The position numbers and the translations under genes were made by a program. The notes beneath the pieces are model-generated. The model was not told the DNA's origin. It did no database searches and saw only the letters and a program-made list of their open reading frames with translations. Shown here in pieces: positions 41,557 to 49,575 of a stretch of 64,000 nt of DNA. The DNA is from CAZAYY01 sp964489525 (GTDB lineage Bacteria; Chloroflexota; Anaerolineae; Anaerolineales; JABWBV01): positions 1 to 64,000 of the forward strand of contig CAZAYY010000013.1 in the NCBI GenBank assembly GCA_964489525.1, in the 5' to 3' direction. Numbering within the stretch: position 1 is the first letter of the stretch; each line of letters starts with the position of its first letter.

Positions 41557-44220
41557 TTATGGGTTTGCTTGAGACAGATTCCCTGTTGGTAGGATAACGG
41601 CTTCAAGCATCTGCCTGCCAACATTGAGCGCGAAAACCGGGTCATCCTCTTCTAAAACCACAACTGCCACCACTGGCTCGCCCTGCCAGCCCGGTAAGGT
41701 TCCGCCAAGAAACCAGGTTACTTTTTCCGGGTAAGAGTTCTCACTGGCGGGAAGGATATTGTAACCATACGCGGTTGTCATCCAAAACGCTGAACCCCTC
41801 GGAATCAGTTCGTTCGCGGTAGCTGTGGCGCCGTTGGAATTCAGGACGCTGGTTGAGGGGGGTGAAGTTTGCAGGTTTTTCCAGCCCTCTTTGTATACAT
41901 CCACCCCTAAAATCAGTTTTGGGTAAGGCATGACACCGCCTGCGCTCAACATGCTGGCAGCCCGGGCAATTTGAAGCGGGGACACCGGAGGGATGTTATA
42001 CCCCACAGCCAGTAATTCTGGCGAAATAGGGCTAATGGTTTCCGTTTCAGGCGGGTATGGCAAACCAATGTTGGGATGTTCTTCCAACCCCAGCAGGTTG
42101 TAAAAATTCAACATGGTTTCCTGGCCGAGGATTGCGCCAAGCAAACCTACCGGGCCAGGGCAGCCATGCATCATGGCCGATTCCCAGGTGAATTCTCCGG
42201 GGTCACCCGCACAAATCAGTTGCCGGTTGTTTGCCCTCAAGAACTGGTTCGAGGGCAGTTGGGGAATGCCGATTTCAGTCCGGGTGTATGCATAGAGCAG
42301 GCTTGCCAGGGCTGTGCCGGGTGGGTATTGACCTTGAACAGCCCGATTTACCAGGGGTGCCTGTTCAGCGGAGAGCAGCACAGCCCAGTTTTCTTCCAGG
42401 TTGTTGGGGTCAAACCCGGGGTAGGATCCCAAAGCCAAAATTTCGCCGGAACGGGCATTCATCAAAACCACTGCGCCAGTATGGGTTCCCATCAGACGAT
42501 CGACTGTATTCTGAATCTCGATATCTAAGGTTAATTTCACATCGCGACCGGGTGCATGATACCCAAATGCCAGCTCATGCCAGGCTAAATCCCAGGGTTC
42601 CATACCCTCATACCCCCGCAGGTAGACATCCAGCCAGGCTTCCAGGCCAGCCTGCCCCTGGTTCAGGGTAGAATAGCCAAGGGTATGGGCCAGGCCTGGA
42701 TACAGATACTGCCTCTCCAGGCTGCCTGGTTTGCCCTGGGTATGGGTCAGGGCCTGGTTGTTACGATCGAAGAAATTTCCGCGGGGGGAGTATAAGTCCC
42801 CCAGGGGCAGCCTGAAATTGTCACTTCGATAGGTGAGTTCATCTTCACGCACGATGGTCCACATGCCTAAAAACAGGCTGCATGCCACTAATCCTGCTCC
42901 AAGGATTAACCCCAGGTCTAAAATCGTTTTTTGGGTTTCGGGTTCAAGTGGTACTCGCCTTTCGGGTGTGCTGCTAATTAAGACCAGGATAACGGCACCT
43001 GTGCAGGCAGTCAGGAAAGATGAACCACCATAGGAAACAAAAGGCAGTGTCACACCGGTCAGGGGGTTTAACCTCAAATTTCCGCCGATGATTAAGATTG
43101 CCTGGGCAACCAGGTAGGTGGTGATGCCGCCAGCGAGGTATTTATGAAAGGTCTGCGCGCTTTCCAGCGTGATTTTGATACCACGCATGAGTAAAATTGC
43201 ATAAAGCAGCAGAATTCCAATCCCACCTACCAGGCCATACTCTTCTACAATTGCGGTATAGATGAAATCTGAGAGGCTGACGGGAACAAGGTCTGGGCGT
43301 CCCAGGCCTGGGCCTGTGCCGATGATTCCCCCAGAAGCCATGGAAATCAGCCCCTGGACAATCTGAAAGCCTTTGCCGCTGGCATCCATGAAGGGGTCCA
43401 GCCAGATGCTAAAACGAATCCCCACGATGTCAAAGAAGAAGTATCCTCCGATGGCAATCCCGGCAAAACCAACCAGGCTGAAGGCGAGAAATTTGCGATC
43501 CTGGGTTGCCAGAAAAATCATGGTCACCAGGATGGCGAGATAAACCAGGGCGGTTCCCAGGTCTCGTTGGAGGATGAGAACCCCCACAGCCAGGACACCA
43601 ATAAAGCCAATCGGGAGCAGAAGCGCTAAAATGTTTTTTGCCAGCGGTGCCAGTCCCGACATGTAGCCAGCGAGAAACACAATCAGGATGATTTTCAGGA
43701 TTTCAGAGGGTTGGACATAAACCCCACAACACCCCAGCCAGAGCTGCTGCCCGTTTGCGTCTGGGTTTACCCCGAAAACCAGGGTCGCTGCCGTCAGCCC
43801 AATGCCAAGCAGCAGCCAAAGATATTTGTAACGTTTTAATGCCACCAGGGTAGGTGTTGCCATGATTCCAAGGTTGATAATTGCCAAACCGGCGGCCATC
43901 CAGATCAATTGGCGCAGCCCAAAACCGGACGATAAACGCCAAATTGCCAGCAGCCCCCAGCCGCTCAACAGGCCAATCACGGGAATCAGAAATGGGTCGT
44001 GGCCTGGCAGGCGTTTTCGAGCATGCTTAAGGGTGAAACCAAACCCAGCCAGCCAGATGGGGATCACTGCCCAGTGGCTCCAGCGCAGGTCGGCGCCCCA
44101 ATCCTGATATTTGGCGATGGGTGCAAGCGTCAGGCTGGCAGCGGCAAAAATCAAGAAGCTTGCCGCGAATAGAAACAGCCGCGATTCGGTTATGCGGGGG
44201 TTTAACTCAATTTGCGGCAT
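41557..44220 (-). CDS. SEDS (FtsW/RodA) glycosyltransferase fused to degenerate PBP domain
   Basis: This 887-residue fusion has about 12 TM helices of SEDS type (1-420) with PSEILK, LSDFIYTAIVEEYGLVGG (probable catalytic Asp318) and PFVSYGGSS. A class B PBP-like part (about 455-880) follows: dimerisation motif YSPRGNFFDRN and a transpeptidase-like fold. The three active-site motifs are lost: SxxK reads TALA (636-639), SxN reads GCP (686-688) and no KTG is found before the WFLGG strand. It should polymerise glycan but not cross-link. It is last in an operon with mtnP and three FHA genes. Confidence 0.88.
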   Translation of the reverse strand: MPQIELNPRITESRLFLFAASFLIFAAASLTLAPIAKYQDWGADLRWSHWAVIPIWLAGFGFTLKHARKRLPGHDPFLIPVIGLLSGWGLLAIWRLSSGFGLRQLIWMAAGLAIINLGIMATPTLVALKRYKYLWLLLGIGLTAATLVFGVNPDANGQQLWLGCCGVYVQPSEILKIILIVFLAGYMSGLAPLAKNILALLLPIGFIGVLAVGVLILQRDLGTALVYLAILVTMIFLATQDRKFLAFSLVGFAGIAIGGYFFFDIVGIRFSIWLDPFMDASGKGFQIVQGLISMASGGIIGTGPGLGRPDLVPVSLSDFIYTAIVEEYGLVGGIGILLLYAILLMRGIKITLESAQTFHKYLAGGITTYLVAQAILIIGGNLRLNPLTGVTLPFVSYGGSSFLTACTGAVILVLISSTPERRVPLEPETQKTILDLGLILGAGLVACSLFLGMWTIVREDELTYRSDNFRLPLGDLYSPRGNFFDRNNQALTHTQGKPGSLERQYLYPGLAHTLGYSTLNQGQAGLEAWLDVYLRGYEGMEPWDLAWHELAFGYHAPGRDVKLTLDIEIQNTVDRLMGTHTGAVVLMNARSGEILALGSYPGFDPNNLEENWAVLLSAEQAPLVNRAVQGQYPPGTALASLLYAYTRTEIGIPQLPSNQFLRANNRQLICAGDPGEFTWESAMMHGCPGPVGLLGAILGQETMLNFYNLLGLEEHPNIGLPYPPETETISPISPELLAVGYNIPPVSPLQIARAASMLSAGGVMPYPKLILGVDVYKEGWKNLQTSPPSTSVLNSNGATATANELIPRGSAFWMTTAYGYNILPASENSYPEKVTWFLGGTLPGWQGEPVVAVVVLEEDDPVFALNVGRQMLEAVILPTGNLSQANP

Positions 44221-44243
44221 GGCAATGTAAAAAACTTCTCAAA

Positions 44244-45110
44244 TCAATCCAAGTATTTATCAACAAGCAGGCTCAATTTCTGCCGGGTTTCGGAGGGAAT
44301 TCTGGACGGGTCGGTGATGAGGGCTGAAGCCAGCGCGTTTTCACAGTGACAATGGTCCCGGTTTTCAGGGAGCAGGTCCACCAGGCTGCGGATGGCCTCT
44401 TGAGCCACGCGGGTGTTTTTGTTTAAGATCTTGATCACCATTTCAACACTTACCGGTTCTTCGCTTACATGCCAAACATCGTAATCGGTAACATGAGCCA
44501 TCACACTGTAGCAAATTTCGGCCTCCCTGGCTAAAAATGCTTCTGGGGAAGTGGTCATACCAATAATGGACATTCCCCAGGCCCGGTAAGTGTTTGACTC
44601 ACCCCGGGTGGAAAACCGCGGTCCTTCAATGGTGATGAAGGTTCCGCCTTTGTGGACGTGGGTTGTGCAACCCTTAACGGCCTTATAGAGCAGGCTTGTG
44701 GTTTCGGGGCAGTATGGGTCGGCTACGCCAATATGGCCCACCAGTCCATTTTCAAAAAAAGTTCGTTTGCGGTCTTTGGTGAAATCGAAAAGCTGGTCGG
44801 GAATCACAATATGCCCAGGCGCATAATCTTCGCGCAGGGACCCGCAGGCACTGATGCTGACGATGCGCGGCACCCCCAGTTGTTTAAAAGCATACAAATT
44901 TGCCCGGTAATTAATTTCGGTTGGTGAGATAAAATGCCCGATGCCGTGCCTGGCGAGAAAAGCCACGTTTTTCCCTGCCATTTTGCCAATCACAATGGGC
45001 GAGCTGGGTTTTCCGAATGGGGTGTCTACCTCAATGGTCTCGATTTCTTCCAGGCCTTCCATTTCATATAGGCCTGAGCCGCCAATGATTCCGAGTGTGA
45101 TTTTTTTCAT
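44244..45110 (-). CDS. mtnP: S-methyl-5'-thioadenosine phosphorylase
   Basis: This 288-residue enzyme phosphorolyses methylthioadenosine, the by-product of polyamine synthesis, to adenine and methylthioribose-1-phosphate. It shows GIIGGSGLYEMEGL, ARHGIGH, NYRANLYAFKQLGV, the GTFITIEGPRFSTRGES segment and MTTSPEAFLAREAEICY. Its place between FHA genes and a cell-wall synthase gene is odd; spacing is 3 nt after the FHA gene and 23 nt before the SEDS gene. Confidence 0.94.
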   Translation of the reverse strand: MKKITLGIIGGSGLYEMEGLEEIETIEVDTPFGKPSSPIVIGKMAGKNVAFLARHGIGHFISPTEINYRANLYAFKQLGVPRIVSISACGSLREDYAPGHIVIPDQLFDFTKDRKRTFFENGLVGHIGVADPYCPETTSLLYKAVKGCTTHVHKGGTFITIEGPRFSTRGESNTYRAWGMSIIGMTTSPEAFLAREAEICYSVMAHVTDYDVWHVSEEPVSVEMVIKILNKNTRVAQEAIRSLVDLLPENRDHCHCENALASALITDPSRIPSETRQKLSLLVDKYLD

Positions 45111-45113
45111 GGC

Positions 45114-45557
45114 TTATTCTTCCTCGTCATTTTCAAAAAATTCCAGGTACCGGTCTACCGATTCTACATCCTGTGATTCTGTTGCTGTCAGGGTGGGGTG
45201 ATCTTTGCGAAAGGATTGGGTTGAGTTGGAACGAAAATCTCCCTGTTTTGAGCCGGGACGATAGTGTCCAAATATCAAGGGCACTCCAGCAAGCGAAATA
45301 ATGTCGCCAGGGTTCAGTTCGTGTTGGGCGGCTTTTAGCCCGTTTACAGACGTCCCCGCCCTGGAATTCAAGTCCACAATATAAAACCGGCCATTTTTTG
45401 CTTCCAGCCGGGCGTGCCGGCGTGATACCCGTTGGTCGTCGATTACCAGGTCGTTGTCGGTTTGCCTGCCAATGGTGATGACATCTGCTTCCAGTGGGAA
45501 AACCTGGCTGCCGTTGACAATCAGAAAAGTGTTGTTGGGTCTTTGTGGCTTTTCCAT
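45114..45557 (-). CDS. FHA-domain protein
   Basis: This 147-residue soluble protein has one forkhead-associated domain (about 10-95), with ITIGRQTDND, VSRRHARL and NSRAGTSVNG. FHA domains bind phosphothreonine peptides, usually made by PknB-like kinases. A polar tail of about 45 residues ends in an acidic ENDEEE. It is third in the fhaA-fhaB-like operon, 2 nt from the previous gene. No kinase gene is in the operon. Confidence 0.88.
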   Translation of the reverse strand: MEKPQRPNNTFLIVNGSQVFPLEADVITIGRQTDNDLVIDDQRVSRRHARLEAKNGRFYIVDLNSRAGTSVNGLKAAQHELNPGDIISLAGVPLIFGHYRPGSKQGDFRSNSTQSFRKDHPTLTATESQDVESVDRYLEFFENDEEE

Positions 45558-45559
45558 TT

Positions 45560-45994
45560 TTACGAACTCGATTGTGAAATCGCGACCAAAAAATCTACAT
45601 CGCCAAAGGTGAGAATATCGCCTGTAGTGATGACCATTGGACTGTTTACCGCTTCACCATTCAGAAATGTGCCGTTTGTGGAGCGTAAATCTTCCACCCA
45701 CCATTGATTATGCTGGAAAATTAACCTGGCATGGCGCAGCGAAACGGTTTCGGCATCTACGGTGCAATCTACGGTGGATGACCTGCCAATTCCTACTTCA
45801 GGCTGTTTAAACTGGTATTCCTGGGGCTGCGGCGGCCGGTCAGAGTACAGCGAAATCATTGGGATTTTGCTCCGTTTGTTTGTGGGTTCTACCGCCACCA
45901 GGTTTTGCCAGAGCACATATATTGCCCACCCCAGAAAAGCATATAAGGCTGCAACCGTTAAAACCCGCAGCAATAGAACGACAAGGCCTGTCAT
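45560..45994 (-). CDS. fhaB: Membrane-anchored FHA-domain protein (FhaB-like)
   Basis: This 144-residue protein has an N-terminal TM helix (about 4-30), a short linker and a C-terminal FHA domain with GIGRSSTVDC, VSLRHARL and RSTNGTFLNG. This is the layout of actinobacterial FhaB/FipA, which links Ser/Thr kinase signalling to division and peptidoglycan synthesis. The role here is inferred from that parallel. It overlaps the fhaA stop by 4 nt. Confidence 0.85.
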   Translation of the reverse strand: MTGLVVLLLRVLTVAALYAFLGWAIYVLWQNLVAVEPTNKRSKIPMISLYSDRPPQPQEYQFKQPEVGIGRSSTVDCTVDAETVSLRHARLIFQHNQWWVEDLRSTNGTFLNGEAVNSPMVITTGDILTFGDVDFLVAISQSSS

Positions 45995-46752
45995 GATTCT
46001 GCCCCCAGATTAAGTTTTGGTTTTGTTTTGTCCAGTTCGTTGGGGGTTTCCAGGCCGAAAACCAGGCGAATATTGCTGATGCGAATTACATCGCCAGGGA
46101 TCAAATGGTGTTGTTGAATTTTTTGGCCATTGACAAAGGTTCCCAGGCGTGAACCCAGGTCAAACAAGATATGTTTTCCAGAAGACCAGCGAATTTGTGC
46201 ATGGTAGCGGGAAACGGAAGGCTCATCTAAAACCAGTTGATTCTCTGGCGCCCGACCAATGGTGATCATGTTGGTTTCGAGGGAGACGAACTGGTCTGTG
46301 CCCACAATTAAGTAAGCCAGGCTGCCGGGAGCAGTTGGGGGTGTTTGGGGTCGGATGGGACTGAGGATGCTTACCGTGTCGTTGATGGATTCGGTTTCGT
46401 AAAAGCATTCCATTTCTATGGTCTTTGGATTCCTTTCAACCCGCCGCAGCAAAATGATAGGTACCTGGCCAGAGCGGACTTGTGTGGCCTCTTCCAATTC
46501 GAGGAATACAGTTTGGGCAAAATTGACCAATACCTGGCGGTCGGGAATCTGGTCATAAAGATTCGCTGGGATCGCAAAAACCACCCTGGTTGGGGGGCGA
46601 TAATCGGTTTGCCCAGAAAACCAGGTTTGAATGATGTCAACCAGTTGGCTTCCGATCCGAAGCCCCAAGAAATTGCCTGGAAATACCTTTGAAAGGGTGT
46701 GTTCCACCAGGTTGCGCAGGGTTCGTTCAACGATATCGAGGTTCCGGTTCAT
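45991..46752 (-). CDS. fhaA: FhaA-like protein: DUF3662 plus FHA domain
   Basis: This 253-residue protein has an N-terminal DUF3662-type domain (about 1-120: IVERTLRNLVEHTLSKVF, then the VVFAIPANLYDQI segment), a linker, and a C-terminal FHA domain (about 150-235) with ITIGRAPENQ, VSRYHAQI and SRLGTFVNG. In mycobacteria FhaA controls the peptidoglycan-precursor flippase MurJ. It heads the operon ending in the SEDS fusion. A -10 element ends about 11 nt before the ATG, so the mRNA would be nearly leaderless. Confidence 0.88.
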   Translation of the reverse strand: MNRNLDIVERTLRNLVEHTLSKVFPGNFLGLRIGSQLVDIIQTWFSGQTDYRPPTRVVFAIPANLYDQIPDRQVLVNFAQTVFLELEEATQVRSGQVPIILLRRVERNPKTIEMECFYETESINDTVSILSPIRPQTPPTAPGSLAYLIVGTDQFVSLETNMITIGRAPENQLVLDEPSVSRYHAQIRWSSGKHILFDLGSRLGTFVNGQKIQQHHLIPGDVIRISNIRLVFGLETPNELDKTKPKLNLGAES

Positions 46753-46763
46753 ATCTACCTGGT

Positions 46764-46791
46764 ATTATAATGTATTGTAGTTGAAAGTCAC
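46764..46791. promoter_or_regulatory. Overlapping divergent promoters of fhaA and archease
   Basis: ATTATAAT (46764-46771) holds TATAAT on both strands. For fhaA, minus-strand GTGACT (46791-46786) lies 16 bp upstream of the -10. For archease, TATAAT at 46766-46771 has no obvious -35. The two genes cannot both be served at once. Confidence 0.55.
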
Positions 46792-46838
46792 CTGAGAAAC
46801 GGGCTAAGAATACCAGGTCAGTTTTTTTGGAGAAAAGT

Positions 46839-47255
46839 ATGGATCATTTGCCGGCGGGTTTTCGTGAAGTGGAACATACTGCTGATTGGGCGTTATTTGT
46901 TTGGGCTGGAAATTTGCCGGCCTTGTATGAAACGGCCGCGGAAGGTATGTATGCACTTTCCGTAGCCCGTTTTGGCCATGAGCAGGCCGAGACCATATTG
47001 CTCCAGTTTTCGGGTGGTGACGCCGAAGACTTGTTGGTTGCGATGCTTACCGAACTGCTCTACCTGGGGGAAGAAAAAAGCCTTGGAGCCCGAAGCCTGA
47101 AGGTGCTCCATCTGGATGAAACGGGCCTGGATATTGAAATTGAGGCAGCGCCAATTTTGTCCAGGGTGAAAGAAATCAAGGCGGTGACCTATCACAATCT
47201 TGCAATTGTGCAGGAAAATGATTTGTTTGAGGTCACCATTGTTTTTGATGTCTAA
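46839..47255 (+). CDS. Archease
   Basis: This 138-residue protein belongs to the archease family: FREVEHTADWALFVWAGNL near the N-terminus, GMYALS, and a C-terminal HNLAIVQENDLFEVTIVFDV. Archease speeds guanylylation and turnover of the RNA ligase RtcB, whose gene follows 11 nt later. Conserved metal-binding Asp (HTAD and the final FDV) is present. ATG 46839 has GGAG upstream; TTG 46827 is an alternative. Confidence 0.92.
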   Translation: MDHLPAGFREVEHTADWALFVWAGNLPALYETAAEGMYALSVARFGHEQAETILLQFSGGDAEDLLVAMLTELLYLGEEKSLGARSLKVLHLDETGLDIEIEAAPILSRVKEIKAVTYHNLAIVQENDLFEVTIVFDV

Positions 47256-47266
47256 CGGAGGTTGAA

Positions 47267-48718
47267 ATGCTAACCCAGGAAGATTTAATTAAGATCAGTG
47301 ATTTTGAATGGGAAATACCGCGTTCTTACCGCCAGGATATGCTTGTGCCTGTGCGCATCTTTGCAACCCAGGAGTTGCTCGAAACCGTATTTCGAGATAA
47401 ATCCCTTGATCAGGCCGTCAATGCGGCTACCCTGCCAGGACTGGTGGGGCATGTAACCGTTATGCCGGATATGCACCAGGGTTATGGGTTTCCGATTGGC
47501 GGTGTGGCCGCTACGCGTTACCCGGATGGTGTCATTTCACCAGGGGCAATTGGGTATGACATTAATTGTGGCGTTCGCTTGCTGGCCTCGCACATTCCAT
47601 ATGAGGCTGCCCGGCCATACCTGGCCGACCTGGCAACTGCCATTAACCAGAACTGTCCCAGCGGGGTGGGGCAGGGTGGTTCTGTTAAGGTTTCTGTTCA
47701 AGAGCTGAACCGGGTTGCAGTTGAAGGTGCCCACTGGGCCAGGAAAAAAGGGTTTGCCACAGATCAGGATATTCGCCGCACAGAAGAGTCTGGCCGGTTG
47801 GATGGCGCCGACCCAGCCATGGTAAGCAAACGGGCCAGCGAACGCGGCCGAGAACAATTGGGAACCCTGGGCGCAGGGAACCACTTTATCGAGGTGGATG
47901 TGGTTGATGCGGTTTATGATGACCAGGCAGCCGAGGTGATGGGGCTGCGCCAGGGCAACCTTGTGGTCCAAATTCACTGCGGTTCACGCGGCTACGGCCA
48001 CCAGATTTGCACCGATTATGTCCAATCTTTCCAGGCAGCGGTTAAGAAATATCAGATTCACCTGCCAGATCGCGAACTGGTTTGTGCACCAATGAACTCC
48101 CCCGAAGGCCAGGCTTACCTGGCTGCCATGCGTTGTGCGGCCAATTTTGCTTTTGCCAACCGCCAGATTCTTGCCCACCATGTGCGCCGCTCGTTTGAAG
48201 AAGCCCTGGCCGGGCGGGTGAAAACCTGGGAGCTGCACCAGGTTTATGATATTGCCCATAACATGGGAAAAATCGAATCTCATATGGTGGATGGTCAAAT
48301 GATCAAGGTTTGTGTGCATCGTAAAGGGGCAACCCGGGCTTTTGGGCCAGGGACGCCCGGCCTGCCTGCTGAGTATGAGAAAATTGGCCAGCCTGTGTTA
48401 GTTCCGGGCAGTATGGGAACGGCTTCCTGGGTTCTGGTTGGCACGCAAACCAGCATGGAGCAATCTTTTGGTTCCACCTGCCATGGCGCAGGCCGGATGA
48501 TGAGCCGCACCAAGGCAAAACACGAAGTGCATGGGGAAACCCTGCGCCGGGAACTGCAGGCAGAGGGTATCGAAGTTCGAGCGGGCTCGTTAGCAGGCCT
48601 GGCAGAAGAAGCCCCTATCGCTTATAAGGATGTGGATGCTGTGGTAGAAACGGTTGCTGGCGCCCAAATCGCCCGTAAAGTCGCCCGTCTGACGCCTGTA
48701 GCGGTCATTAAAGGCTGA
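47267..48718 (+). CDS. rtcB: RNA ligase RtcB
   Basis: This 483-residue GTP/Mn-dependent ligase joins 2',3'-cyclic-phosphate and 5'-OH RNA ends. Metal and guanylate motifs are present: VMPDMHQGYGFPIGG, YDINCGVRLLASH, LGAGNHFIEVD, VQIHCGSRGYGHQ, HNMGKIE and STCHGAGRMMSRTKA, the latter with the catalytic His. Length matches the archaeal-type long form that works with archease. No intein is present. A terminator follows directly. Confidence 0.95.
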   Translation: MLTQEDLIKISDFEWEIPRSYRQDMLVPVRIFATQELLETVFRDKSLDQAVNAATLPGLVGHVTVMPDMHQGYGFPIGGVAATRYPDGVISPGAIGYDINCGVRLLASHIPYEAARPYLADLATAINQNCPSGVGQGGSVKVSVQELNRVAVEGAHWARKKGFATDQDIRRTEESGRLDGADPAMVSKRASERGREQLGTLGAGNHFIEVDVVDAVYDDQAAEVMGLRQGNLVVQIHCGSRGYGHQICTDYVQSFQAAVKKYQIHLPDRELVCAPMNSPEGQAYLAAMRCAANFAFANRQILAHHVRRSFEEALAGRVKTWELHQVYDIAHNMGKIESHMVDGQMIKVCVHRKGATRAFGPGTPGLPAEYEKIGQPVLVPGSMGTASWVLVGTQTSMEQSFGSTCHGAGRMMSRTKAKHEVHGETLRRELQAEGIEVRAGSLAGLAEEAPIAYKDVDAVVETVAGAQIARKVARLTPVAVIKG

Positions 48719-48754
48719 CCGGGCCATTCTTCGTTTTCGAACAGCCCGGTCTTT
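48717..48754 (+). terminator. Terminator-like hairpin after rtcB
   Basis: GACCGGGC (48717-48724, including the stop) pairs with GCCCGGTC (48744-48751), followed by TTT. A second hairpin, AGGTTCCA...TGGAACCT (48760-48782), lies next to it and could protect the 3' end of the convergent ABC transporter mRNA. Confidence 0.65.
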
Positions 48755-48807
48755 GCCTGAGGTTCCAAACATGCTGGAACCTGTAAATATCCGAATGGAA
48801 ATTGAGG

Positions 48808-49551
48808 TTAGTGAGACAAGATTTGGGAAAGGAACAGCTTTGTGCGGTCTTCCTGAGGATTGTTAAATATGTCTTTTGGCGTGCCGCTTTCCACAATGGA
48901 ACCCTGGTCGAAGAAAAACATACGGTTCGCAACCGCCCGAGCAAACCCCATTTCATGGGTGACCACCAGCATGGTCATCCCCGAGTGAGCCAGGGAGATC
49001 ATTACGTCCAACACTTCCTTAATCATCTCCGGGTCGAGCGCGGAAGTTGGTTCATCAAAAAGCATGATCTTGGGTTCCATGGCCAGAGCCCGGGCAATGG
49101 CAACCCGCTGCTGCTGCCCACCTGAGAGTTGAGCAGGAAATTTTTCAGCCTGTTCTGGAATGCCGACACGCTCCAGTAGTTCCATTGCTTTTTGTTCTGC
49201 CTTCGCACGATCCCATTTCCGGACCTGAATGGGTGCCAGGGTGATATTTTGCAAAACGGTAAGGTGTGGGAAGAGATTGAACTGCTGAAATACCATCCCG
49301 GTTTCCATTCGAATGGCCTCAATGTTACGAACATCGTGGGTCAGCTCAATGCCATCCACAATAATTTGCCCTTTTTGGTGTTCTTCCAGCCGGTTAATGG
49401 TCCGGATAAAGGTGGATTTTCCCGAGCCAGAAGGGCCGAAAATCACAATCACCTCGCCTTTCTGGATTTCCATGGTAACTCCACGCAGGGCGTGGTAGGC
49501 GCCGTACCATTTGTGAACATCTTTGGCGATAATCATGGGTTGGTTTATCAT
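48808..49551 (-). CDS. aapP: Amino-acid ABC transporter ATP-binding protein (AapP/GlnQ-like)
   Basis: This 247-residue ATPase has Walker A GPSGSGKSTFIRTIN, LSGGQQQRVAIARALA and Walker B IMLFDEPTSALDPEM, the pattern of polar-amino-acid importers. It energises uptake with the two permeases and the binding protein encoded upstream in the order J-Q-M-P. It lies 24 nt after aapM. Confidence 0.93.
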   Translation of the reverse strand: MINQPMIIAKDVHKWYGAYHALRGVTMEIQKGEVIVIFGPSGSGKSTFIRTINRLEEHQKGQIIVDGIELTHDVRNIEAIRMETGMVFQQFNLFPHLTVLQNITLAPIQVRKWDRAKAEQKAMELLERVGIPEQAEKFPAQLSGGQQQRVAIARALAMEPKIMLFDEPTSALDPEMIKEVLDVMISLAHSGMTMLVVTHEMGFARAVANRMFFFDQGSIVESGTPKDIFNNPQEDRTKLFLSQILSH

Positions 49552-49575
49552 GTTTGCTGTCTCCTGATACCTATT

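Noticed and set aside
42076..42671. Plus-strand frames opposite the SEDS-PBP gene
   Set aside because: They are antisense to conserved PBP-like coding sequence; the loss of PBP motifs is seen within an otherwise intact frame, so no frameshift or second gene is needed.
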